Shown here: positions 10,687 to 22,000 of the stretch, piece after piece
Position numbering within the stretch: the stretch's first letter is position 1
How the letters are laid out: every line of letters begins with the position of its first letter
Origin: Bugula neritina
Lineage: Eukaryota; Bryozoa; Gymnolaemata; Cheilostomatida; Bugulidae
DNA length: 64,000 bases
Reading direction: 5' to 3'
NCBI GenBank assembly: GCA_964035545.1
Contig: OZ037769.1
Coordinates: 15,561,133-15,625,132, forward strand
The notes under the pieces: model-generated
What the model was told of the DNA's origin: nothing
Seen by the model: only the letters and a program-made list of their open reading frames with translations
The model's database searches: none
Translations under genes and position numbers: made by a program

Positions 10687-13600
10687 TTAGTTTTCAGTCA
10701 ATTCTTCCATCCCATTAGCCGGCTGCTTAGGGAATGAATCACCACTGGTATGTTTCTTTCTCCATTTTGTCCTTCGATTTTGGAACCACACCTGAAAACA
10801 GAAAAAAACAAAATGTTGTAATGAGAAGCCCTCTACTCAACAGTGTTACTATGCTTTTGCTATGAGCTCAAGACATTTAGCATTGTGAACTATCAACAAT
10901 TGGAACATAAAGTTGCTCCTATTCGTACCTTGACTTGGTTTTCGCTCATTCCGACTCTTTTAGCTAATGCCGTTCGCTCCGCCCCTGCTAAATATTTCTG
11001 CTGCTCAAACTTTTTTTCTAAAGTAAAGATTTGCAGACCAGTGAAGGTTGGTCTCATCATTTTCCTTCTCTTCCCATTCGGTGACTCACACTGGGGAACT
11101 TGTGCTACGTCTGCAAAACAGAAACCCGCTGTCAACATTCTTTAATAATGACTAACACAAGTCTAAATAATTTAAACCTAGTGTCACATAAACAAATAAG
11201 AACCTTGCTTAACATGTCTCTACACATAAAGTGCTTGAACCCATGTGAATTGTAAGGAGTGTATATTTTTCTACAGGTGTTCATCATTAATACATCAGTG
11301 CGACAAATGTTCCCACCAGTGCCTGAAATTATGTGTGTATTTTTATTTAAGAGTTAGACACTTTGCATAACTGGTTACATGGATTAACAAGTGGCAGCAA
11401 GTGCCCTAAGCAGTGTGCAGCGTTTGTGGCTTGCAATATATGACACCTGAGGACAGGTGGTTACTCTGTAAGTTCTTTACCTGCTATTTCAATCTGAAAT
11501 GCATCCTCATTTACCATAATGATAAGCAAATCGATGTCACTTTTATGGCTCAAGAATTATTTAGTACAATAATAGTAGCAATGTGGGTTTAATAACACTT
11601 TTTATTTTTATTTCTGGCCTAAATTTAGAACATTTAGAATTGGGTAACCTGCTAGACAGCTATTGTCAGTGGTTGTTGTGGTATCACTGTGGTCAGCTGA
11701 AACAACATTACAATTATTAAAAATACTATTATTCTTCAATAGAATACATAATGCACCTTGTATGGGAAACTCTATCTCCAACCACCAAAATGCTTACTGT
11801 TGGTTTATTATACATAGGTTGTTTCTAAAATTGACATTACATTTTCGTTGTGAAGCACTAAAGATAAGCATACACTGCTAGCAACTTTAAACTGCTTTTT
11901 ATCATGAAAGGTTAGTCTTTAAACAAAATGAACAGTTTTTGACTGCAAAGTTGGGAAATGAAGATGTGCTTACACTGACATTGTCAACAGAGCTATACAT
12001 TGTAAGAAATTGCTTTTTTTACACAAATGATACATGAGCTAGTCAAGCTTCAACATATAGTTCTTCAGTATATACTCTGTGTCCCACGGTGTATAATATT
12101 ATGTACATCTTAGTATGTTTGTACATATAGTAGTTGTGGAGCTAGAAACATGGCAATTTTACCTGGCCACCTTGGCGTATATGTTTACATGTAAACGAAG
12201 CAATTGTTTACTTGTTCAGATATTCTTAAATTAAAAACACTTGGGAATCAACAAATTTTCCACAGATTCAAAAAGCAGCTAGAGATGGGAAATGCAGCTT
12301 CCAAATTCTACAAATTATAAGGAGGGGGAAGGATGGGGAGGTTGGAGGAGAGACCCCTAGTGAGTAACCAGCGACTAGAGTTCTATTTCGAGGCAGAACA
12401 ACTCTGCTAAGTTAAAATCATAGCCCAGGGGACATGATTTCTGCTGTATGTAGACGAGAGGGGCAGATATAGTTTGAACTTTTCAACTTGACAGATTTTG
12501 GGAAAATAGGACTAAACTTACAACTTTGGTAACTTCAGTTATTAAACTTGCCGTTATAAATTATAATGTAGTAGAACAATTTTTCTTGCAAGAATTCATA
12601 TATTAGTGTTACTATAGCCTACTAACAGTGATAGTGATAAAGTGATGGGATACTAGTACTATATGGTGCTGTATTAGTTCAGAGTACAGCAAGCATAAGT
12701 ACTAGTAGCTGTGGGTACAGGGTAATTAGTCATTATAGGTAAGGTGTTGCGAAATTAAGTGTCACGGAGCTGGACATTCATTTCCTAATGCAATTAACTA
12801 CAAGCTGTATTTTTGTTCTTGCTTATGAAAATATTATCAAACTTATAATAATAATTCTAATGAAACATACACCAGCTTCAGCAACAACTCTGAGTAATTA
12901 ATAATCAAGGCCTGCTAGCTTCCGCCTGTAAACTCAATTAATTTTGAAAAAAAACTTTTATACTCAAATCAAAAACCACAAATTCCACCCTAGAACTTGA
13001 TATTAAAATTTGTAAAACATGCTGAGATGGAACTGATGCAACAGCCACAGCTGATGAAGTTGTGATTGCTAGTGCCTCAAGTGTTGGCTGAATAAATTAT
13101 AAGTCAAGTGGATAACCCAGACTAGTACCGACACTTATGGTGACCAACTTCTGTTCGGCCTCCTTTTCAGTAACCTCATTACTCATTACTTTGTAAGAGA
13201 TGCACTTGAATAAGAACATAACTGCTAATCTGTGACTACTGAAAGTACTCTATTAGAGGAAAGTAAATCAAAACAAATTGTTTCTCCCCAAAGTCTGCTA
13301 ATTTTTGAATTAAAGTTTGTCAAGAAAGATTTCCTCCAAATTAACTTAAGTTGAAATCTGAGGTAATGCAACAACACTAAGACTGAGAGAGTTGTACATC
13401 TTGAGTTTGTTAACTTCCATAGCTACAGCTATTAGCTATAGAGTATAGAGAGGTACCCCCCTGCACTCCCCACTAGATAAATACAACTAAGTAAATATGG
13501 CACTATAAGCATAGACTTTGCTACTCACCTTGACCTTGGTAGTGGTACATGCAGTCTGTGGGCTTTACATAGTTAGGAGTTGTCTGCCAGTATAAAGAGT

Positions 13601-14195
13601 TGGGAGATGGTTTGGTCTCGAGGGGAGATGGAGGGAAGTATGTGGCGCTAGAAGGAGCGTGTAGAGGATTCGTGACGTCTGCATTACTTACTGGGTGTTG
13701 CGCTGCCGCCGGCGAATATGACTGACTATGCTGAAACTTTCGCTTAAAGAAACCACCTGCAAGCTCCTGCTGGTAGTTTCGTATACAGTTACTATAATAC
13801 TGTCCTGCATCTACAGCGTATGACATAGTGTGACAGGTGCTCATGGCACTGCTGGCAGGTGACTGCAGGCTCTCTGGAGGAGATGGTGGATATTGACTGG
13901 TGGGCGATGAACCAGCAGTCGAGTGAGCGTATTCTTTCGGCAGATTCGACTTTATGGAGTCGCCGGACTGACTGTACGTCTGCTGGGGAGAATACTGTTT
14001 TACCTGCGGAGAATATTCTTTTACCTGCGAAGAATATTCTTTTGCCTGCGGTTTGATTGCCTCGTTGAAGTGCTGTTGAGAGTAGATATAGCCTGGGTAG
14101 TAGCTGTCCAGAGAGTTGTATATGCCATAGTTCTTAGAGTTACTGTTATCTATCAACCCGTGCTCGGGCACCCTAGGACTGCAGTCTACGAGCAT
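10687..14195 (-). CDS. NK6-class homeobox transcription factor, 3 exons
   Basis: Exons (minus strand): 14195-13529, 11110-10929, 10791-10687; predicted 317 aa. It is a nuclear DNA-binding protein. The homeodomain covers about residues 238-297 and has [35 protein letters not shown] and [13 protein letters not shown], with Gln50 and Asn51 of the recognition helix (Q287, N288). RPTF, the QIF run, FEQ-KYLAG and the KKH end are hallmarks of NKX6; positions such as KKFEQQ, TALAKR and SENQ differ, so an early-branching NK5/6/7-type gene is also possible. One intron falls between homeodomain residues 46 and 47. The N-terminal 220 residues are rich in Ser, Tyr, Pro and Gln and hold three tandem 7-residue units of the type KEYSPQV. 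No NK2-type decapeptide or clear Eh1 motif was seen. The C-terminal tail after the homeodomain is only about 20 residues. Start: the ATG at 14195 opens the only long frame. Confidence 0.88.
11111..13528. other. Intron 1 of the NK6-type gene
   Basis: A 2.4-kb AT-rich intron between donor GTGAGTA (13528-13522) and acceptor TTTTGCAG (ending 11111). A purine-rich patch lies near 12,320-12,360 on the plus strand. No coding exon is recognised. Regulatory elements are plausible but cannot be shown. Confidence 0.6.
13984..14050 (-). repeat. 21-bp coding repeat in the homeobox gene
   Basis: Three tandem 21-bp units encode [14 protein letters not shown] and KQYSPQ in the N-terminal activation-like region. 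Frame is preserved because the period is a multiple of three. It resembles the intronic minisatellites nearby, but in coding sequence. Confidence 0.8.
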
Positions 14196-14659
14196 TTTCT
14201 GCTGCTAATAGCTTGTATGGAGATGATAGTGAGGAAGACACGGCACTACTGATTGATATTCTATAATACTGTCTAATTTATTACCTTTCACAATACCTGT
14301 CTGCTATTAGAATAGGGGGCGGAGCTAATGTTTCCTTGTTCCTATTGGCTGTTGATTCTAAAGCTAATTACTGTGTTTCAGCTGCATTTCTTCAATCAAG
14401 TTTCACTTTACTATAATGTGCTTCACCTGTATTTTTGAAAGTTTAATTTATTTAGCAGTTTATCCCTTCAAGTATTTAGTTGAGACTTTTGTTCATAAAT
14501 TTTGCCGATTTAATGTTGTGAAGTGATGGACTTTTTAGTATAACGGATAGATGATAATTAGTTAGTTGAATTCTTATGAATCATTCGAATATTGAACAGC
14601 TAATAAAACGAAGCATCATTAAACATATTTTCATAAGCTCCTTTTGTAGTGCCATAGTA

Positions 14660-14765
14660 TGATATGACATAAAATAATATGATATAATATAGTATGATAT
14701 AATGTAATATGATATAATACAATGCACTGCAATATAATACGATATAATAGAAATAAAATGCAATA
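14660..14765. repeat. ATGATATAATA simple repeat
   Basis: Degenerate copies of ATGATATAATAT/GTAATATGATATA cover about 100 bp. No other signal is seen. Confidence 0.7.
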
Positions 14766-15075
14766 TATTATGCAAAAACATTTATAAATATATTGAACAA
14801 AGTTTAAAGTAAGAGAGACTCTATAAGGTGCTATTTCATATCCAAATTTCAAAACTAAAATCATTTTCACAAACAGAAATGTTGGTAATATGTAAAAGAA
14901 ACCAACTTATAAAGAATATGTGTATGCATTAATTTGTTACGTAAGAATAATTAATACTCATCAATGATAAAAAAAGTTTTACACTTCTGATTGAATGTAA
15001 AACTCTTGCAAGTTATTTTTGTTTCATCAACTCAAGATTCAATGAGTCATATTTGGGACATGCACTCATCAGCCT

Positions 15076-15249
15076 TCACAGCATAGTAGAGGCAACAGAG
15101 TAGAGGCAGCAGGGTACAGGCAGCAGGGTACAGGCAGCAGGGTAGAGGCAGCAGGGTAGAGGCAGCAGGGTAGAGGCAGCAGGGTAGAGGCAGCAGGGTA
15201 CAGGCAGCAGGGTACAGGCAGCAGGGTAGAGGCAGCAGGGCACAGGTAG
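15076..15249. repeat. 15-bp minisatellite, GTAGAGGCAGCAGGG
   Basis: About 11 near-perfect copies of a 15-bp GC-rich unit stand out against AT-rich surroundings, about 0.9 kb upstream of the homeobox gene start. The multiple-of-three period gives false open frames (Leu/Pro/Cys rich) on the minus strand. Confidence 0.9.
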
Positions 15250-18200
15250 CACATCAGCGTACATGTTCGTATAGATCACCTGCCAAGTTGATAAAAGTTT
15301 TGTTTTAATTAATGAAGACATCTTTATACATCTCATATCATGATTAAAGTCAGCATTGATTGGCTGTCACAGAATATCAATTGATCATACGGCAGCAATA
15401 ATATGAAGTTTGTCCACCGAGAAGTGAGATGACTAAGTGATCATACTTGACAATAAAACAAACAATTCACAATTAGTAGAGCAGTAAAATAAGTATAAAT
15501 TTTTATTTTATAATAGACATGCTCTTTAATGATGGAAATAAACTTTCACTATAAACATTAAATTCTGGAAATTATCCCTGTAAGTGAATTAACGACAAAA
15601 ATGTTTTTAGGTTTATCTAAATTTTAAAATAATAAAGTCGATTGCAAATGCCTCCATGGTTGGAGTTGTCTTTTTTAATAAATATTACGCGACATCTAGC
15701 TAGCTCTGTAGTGAAGATGATGGAGAATGTTAGAGGTCTTTGCAGCCTTAACATGTTGAATTAGTGAAAAGAACAGTTCCATGTAATATAGAACTCTACG
15801 TGAATCTCAACAGCTAAGTTTGTGTTGGTTTTTTGCTGCATACAAAAGTATCACTCCAATTGTTTCTGAAAAAACTTCACCTGCGGAAATGCTAAGAGAA
15901 TCAAAACCCACATTCAATAGTGAAAAGTCCAACCATATCCCATACACTGTCTACTCAAACCAAACCTTTTCATTAATATGCCGTATTATTATTATTTCAC
16001 CTTATTAAAAATATACTTCTGCAGCTAGCTGGTTTAACAATGCTAAAATAAAAAACCAGCTAATGACCACAAAACTAGCTACTGTTGGGAGAAAATTGCT
16101 AAGGAATTAAGTCACTTGCTACAGATATATATTGTATTCTGTCCACCACCTCTTCAGTGTTAAACTATTCTCCAACTTACCATTATTGATATATGTTCAC
16201 ACTAATAGCCTAATAAACATAGTTCTATAACATAATACAATTAATTAAATGGTGTATTATATGAATGGCGCAATGTACTATAGTTATAGCCAGAATATGC
16301 AGATATCTATTATTAGTAACTGAGTTACCAAAGGTGTCCGTAGTCTTACCACAGCATTCCCAGGTTCTCAGTCTATGTGAAAGAAAGTGACACTTGCAAC
16401 CACCTGTGGCAGGAAATACATGCAATATAATTTAGTGGTTGAGACTACCCATATAGTGCTTCTATATTACACTGCAGGTAAATGAACTTATACTTTATAT
16501 AATTGTAGATAAATGAATTGTTATTTTGTACAAGGTTGTAGGTGAAAAATCCTGGTTTTTTGGTCGTATAGCAAAAGGTGTTTTAATTAGTTTTAATGTG
16601 TTTCAAGAGCTAGTTGATATAATACATGACATAGTAGAAATGTTAAACTGGAGAAAGAGCATTATTATTTATAATTGCTGAAGTTATTAATAATTGCACT
16701 TGAGGAAATAAAAAAATTCTTAAAACATTTAAAATAAATGCCAACAATCATCCAAAGAAGCAGTAACTAGTTACACACATCTTGTAGCTTGCCTTTGAAA
16801 TCTTTAAAAAAACTTTTTATATAATCTAAAATATACAGAATATTTTTTACATCAGGTTTCAATAATTAAATAGCTATTTACTAATTAAAACTGCTGATTG
16901 TAAATGAACTTTTTTTATGAAATTAAAATTCAAAGTAATTACTGAATCAGCTGAGTAGATGGGTCCAAGACATGCAGCTTTGTTCAGTTCTGAGTTGTAG
17001 TAGCGAAGACAATGCAGACGGTACAGCTTTGTTTATTATTGGCTGTAGAGTTCCACATGATTGATTGGTAAGTGTCACATATCGAAATGCGGTCTGGTTG
17101 TAAACCACTTACCAGAAAGTATGCATGTCTAATGTAACTTCTACATTTGTTGAGAGACCAGATAAGTTCTTGCTAAATCTTTCTTGCAATTAATTAATAA
17201 AGAGTATGGAATTGCAGACAGAATAAATTAATACACTTATTTCAGAGTAAGTGATGGCAAAAGCTATAATCATTTATCTAATTACAAATTACCATTTATA
17301 TACTAGAGTATAATATTGATATATCGTTACTGATAGCCATTTATGTGGTTTGGTAAATTTAAATTTTAAAGCAAAAAGTTTGTTAAACTTTTTCTTTGCA
17401 ATAATATTAAATTATATAGCCATAGAGTTGAAGTTCAAATTTACCCAAATTACACACTCAAGTGACAGCAAAATAAATTATATATAATTTGCTTGCATAT
17501 ATAAGTTATTTGGATTAATGCTATCCAATATAGGCATCTTTTTAAAATTTCAGCTGAACAAAAAGCTGCTTAAAGAGTCTGGTAACTAAAATAATTTTAA
17601 ATACCACTAACCATAGTTGAGAATGTGAAAGTCAGTTTAATTGTTAAAAAGCAAAAGGGGTGACTTTTCTAATCATAATTGGCAGTTTTCCAAACAACAG
17701 GGCACATGGTAATAAAAAATTATTTTACTTCTATAATAGAGTAATGTCATGTATATAACACTTGGAGTATAACACTCTATTTTGGCAGTTTTCAATACTC
17801 AATGCATCAACATCATTAACAGGAATTGACTGCCAACTTTGTGCATCTTATTCAACATTTCTATGTTTTTTTTCTGGTCATCTGCTCTGTCTGAAACATC
17901 ATTGTGAAAATGCTAATTTAAAATTAAGTTTATTGATTATAGAAGTTCTATTATTGATGCAGACATGTTTTGGGCAATAAGAAGCTAAATAAATTCAAAG
18001 TTTTGGAACACCCAAGTCTATTGTAGTAATTATAATTATTGCAATTATTTCAGAAGGAATGAGATGAACAGCCCAAGACGTAAGAAGCCTTAGAGCAGCA
18101 AGTCACTTAGTCTGAGATCACTAATCAACCTTTAGATTATTGTGACTACTATAATTAAAGACAGAAAGGTGTCTAGTGCTAAGTTAGGAAAGGCTTTAAA

Positions 18201-19025
18201 AATCTCCATTAGTTTTATTAAACAGGGCATTGTTTAATTTCAGTAACATGATGAATTATCTAAACTCCTTTATATTAAACTAGAGTTCAGTAAAGATGTC
18301 ACTTATTTCAATGAGTAGCCGGTTAGACTGGTTTCTGAAAGAAGTTGAGGTTTTATGGTAATAAACCCTGAGGCTCAGCGTTAGAAAAAGAATTCCGTGC
18401 TAAAAGAAGGTGAATGTGGGCCCTGAATGTAGGAATCTTTTGTGGATATTTTTGTTTTCTGCAATGTAATATATGTTACAAACTTGGTGAAAATCTCTGA
18501 TTTTTTACGTTAGAATTATTCTAAAAATAGATACATTGCAGTTGATTAGATGGTCACTGAGACCAGAAGATGAATATATTACTTCTATTTCTGTTTTTGA
18601 ACCCAGAGTGATTATGTTGACAAGATGTCAAGTAATTATAAGTATCCAGTCCCTAGAATTATGGATGGAGAAGAGCATCTTAAAATGTTACTTTGGAATA
18701 ACAGGATATGCACTAAGGACTGATGACACAGAGTTGATACCTTCTCCCTGACATTCATTTCATCCACAAGTACAATTAGTTTAAAAATTCAAAAATATAA
18801 AACGTATTTATAAAAAATGCCATCAAGAAATACTTTTAACTGTCTAATAGACAATATATCCTATGATTTGCAGTTCTTAATTTTGTTTTAAAATATTTTT
18901 ATTTAGATTATACACTTTTCATAATATTATGTACATGAAATATGTTTTGGATAAATATTAAGTTTAGATTCACTAAGGTTGTGGTTACAGTTCACTATTT
19001 ACATAAACTGGTGTGAAAAAGAGGT

Positions 19026-22000
19026 TCAAGTTAGAAACCCGCTCATTGGATCTTCGGAGAGTTTCATTCGCCGTCTGTAAGCTTCCATTTCCTCTTCGCT
19101 GGGCTCCTTCACGTCTACCATAGAGTTAAATGGCCGCTTTCTTTCATCCATCTTCAGCAGAAGTGCGTTTCGCTTTTCTTCATTTTCTTGTTTCTTCATA
19201 TACTGTAAAGGAGCAATTTGACGCATGAAAAAATATCACTAATACCAGTTAAACAAAGAATTTACCTGCTTGCAAGGAAACATGCAACTTGGTAATACGC
19301 TACATTGCTAGTTTGTTAGTAATCCAGCTAACAGTTTAAAATTTTTATTTTTTTGAAACTTTATGAAAATTGAGAATTGATAAACGACCTGTAAGATATT
19401 CCGGAAGCCATAGAACGTTGAATACTTAGTGAGCTGGTGTGGCATGGCAGTTCTAGTCTGATAAACTTAATTAGATTTGCTACCATTTACATTATTATAC
19501 AACTTGAAACACATAGTTCCATTAGCTTTTCAAATTTACAAAATTAACAGAAAAATAGCAAAATATAATGACATTACAAGGTGGTTTTAGTGTTTAACTT
19601 TATAAAAGTTTTTCATTTTAGCACAAATCATTTAGCAATAAAAATTGGAGTTTAAAATTTTTGTACAATCAGTTATATTCCTTCACAGCGTGGTGAATGT
19701 GTAGTAGATAAGTGTGGTATCGTGGGAATGCAAATGATTTTACATTTTTAACCTTAATTTGGCAATCTGCGCAGAATCTGGCAAATTTGCAAAACAAATT
19801 GTTAACAAAACAAATTACAAACCGTTATTATTAAAACTGAAAGTTGCTAAAAAAGATTATGCAATTTAGACTTCCAAATTGACCTCGGTGCAAATGCAAT
19901 TTTAATAAATTAGAATTTAGAGTTTTACTAAATATACAGACATGTCTCAGTTTATTAGCATCAGCATAATTGCCATTATGTTTTAGATAAAATATTAATG
20001 GGAAGGGAGTAGCCAGAAATTCATCATTCTAAATCATGGCAGCCGACTTGTGCAACTGTGGTGATAAAATTGAATAGAAATTAATGTCAAAGCACTGAGC
20101 GCAGAGTGTCTCCAGTGTGTAGCAGGTTGGTGAATGGCAGCAAACGCAAGGTGCCATTCTACAAATTGCTTTACAGTGCATTTGACATCTTCCGTCCAAT
20201 ATGCAGATTGAAGAAGTAGTTTCAAGGTTTGTAAAATAGGAGTCTCCAGAAATGTGCAAATGCTTATTATAAGATCATTACTCAAACGGAATCTTTGCGC
20301 CAGTTTATACCCCATAGGTGAGCTCGGGGATCTTCATATGAATTGTTATTATTATTATATTTTTAACATCAAACTTATGTTTGCTTGCCTATCAAAAGCC
20401 AACTTTTGATAGAAGTAGTTTTCGGTATCTGGCTGCCCAACTAATGACTTCCTGTTTAATAGCTATTTATGTATTTACATCACACCCGCAGAAGAAAATA
20501 CGAAGCACTACCATCTTTTTAAACAAAATGTAGCAGTTGACTAAGGACAAAGGTATTCCAAATATATTTTCAGTAATTTCAATCATTTTAATTTTAAAAA
20601 CGAAATTGAAAGTCTAGTTGTTGACTAGGTATAAAAAAGATTAATGATGAAACGGACACTATTTTAAGATTAAGACATTTTAGGATTTATATTGTTTACT
20701 ACATTACTGAATAAGAAAATTAGGCTACATTTAATTGAAGGATATGAAAGCTGTCGGTTTATGTCTGTAGAGATGTGACACCAAGTAGAGAGATGTGACA
20801 CCAAAAGGGGAGGGGGAGACTACACAGTATGAACCTTGAGCTCTGAAGTATTGCACATTCTCACACATACAGACGTGTTGCGATGACCTCAGGAGCTCAC
20901 GTAAACTCTAGAACTGTTTGCACCACAGTGAGACATCATTGGAAACCAACCAGTACAACAACTAAGAATCTTCCAGCAAACCCACCTATTCGGAAGATTG
21001 CAAGTCAAGTTTTCATAACACTGCAATTCTACAACAGAAAACCTATCTAATGTCCCAGCTATGTCTTTTTCACTAATAATACACAACATACCAAATTGAC
21101 TCAGGGAAACAAAATAAATAACTAATATTCTTTTTCCTAAATGTAATCAAGATTCCTGGAAGCAATGCCAAAACAGAAGTTCAAAAGAGCAGCAGTTGTG
21201 AGTAAACACAGAGCATGTGCTGCCCTTCCTTGGAAAGGATGCTTGGAGGAATCTATAATTTGGTAACCAGCTGACAATGCCAGTAGAGTATAGCTGGCTG
21301 TGTGTGGTATTCTATGTAACACCACTGTGTGTGGTACTCTGTGTGCGGTACTCTATGTAACACCACTGTGTGTGGTACTCTGTGTAACACCACTGTGTGT
21401 GGTACTCTGTATAACACCACTGTGTGTGGTACTCTGTGTGTGGTACTCTGTGTAACACCACTGTGTGTGGTACTCTGTGTAACACCACTGTGTGTGGTAC
21501 TCTGTGTAACACCACTGTGTGTGGTACTCTGTGTAACACCACTGTGTGTGGTACTCTGTGTAACACCACTGTGTGTGGTACTCTCAGCTGTAGTAGAAAA
21601 GGGACAGGCCATGACTCAGGTTTACCACCGAACAAACCATGACTGAATATTCAGGGCTCTTTTAATGGTAACTGAGCTAGAAATCGCAGCAGCTGGGGCC
21701 ATAGTAATTACCATACTACTATTGTTAGAACTGAATAAATTAAATCCTTAAGAAAAATAATTTATCAAAACCATTTAGTACATGAATAATATGCATCTTG
21801 CAAAAAATTGGAGCAAAGAAAACTTTTTAAAAATCTTTTCCAAAATAAATTAGAAGCTGTAGAAGCAACTCATCTGAAATGAAAATTTGCAGAGCAAAAA
21901 ACTAACTTCCAATGAATTAACCAAAATAGGAGTTTTTGGAATTCTTATATAGGATTTCTCACTCATTGAACAGCCAGGCTGTTTACTTACTAGCTGGTAT

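Larger units (their letters stand above)
14196..19025. other. Intergenic region upstream of the homeobox gene
   Basis: This 4.8 kb lies between the homeobox gene start and the SLU7 stop. It should contain the homeobox promoter and the SLU7 3' UTR (reverse AATAAA candidate at 18898-18903). Only short repeats stand out: GATATAATA-type at 14660-14765 and a 15-bp repeat at 15076-15249. The open frames are short and unlike any family I recognise. Confidence 0.5.

Noticed and set aside
21253-21646. Open frames of about 105-119 codons on both strands
   Set aside because: They are products of the 27-bp repeat inside a SLU7 intron, with no signal of a real protein.
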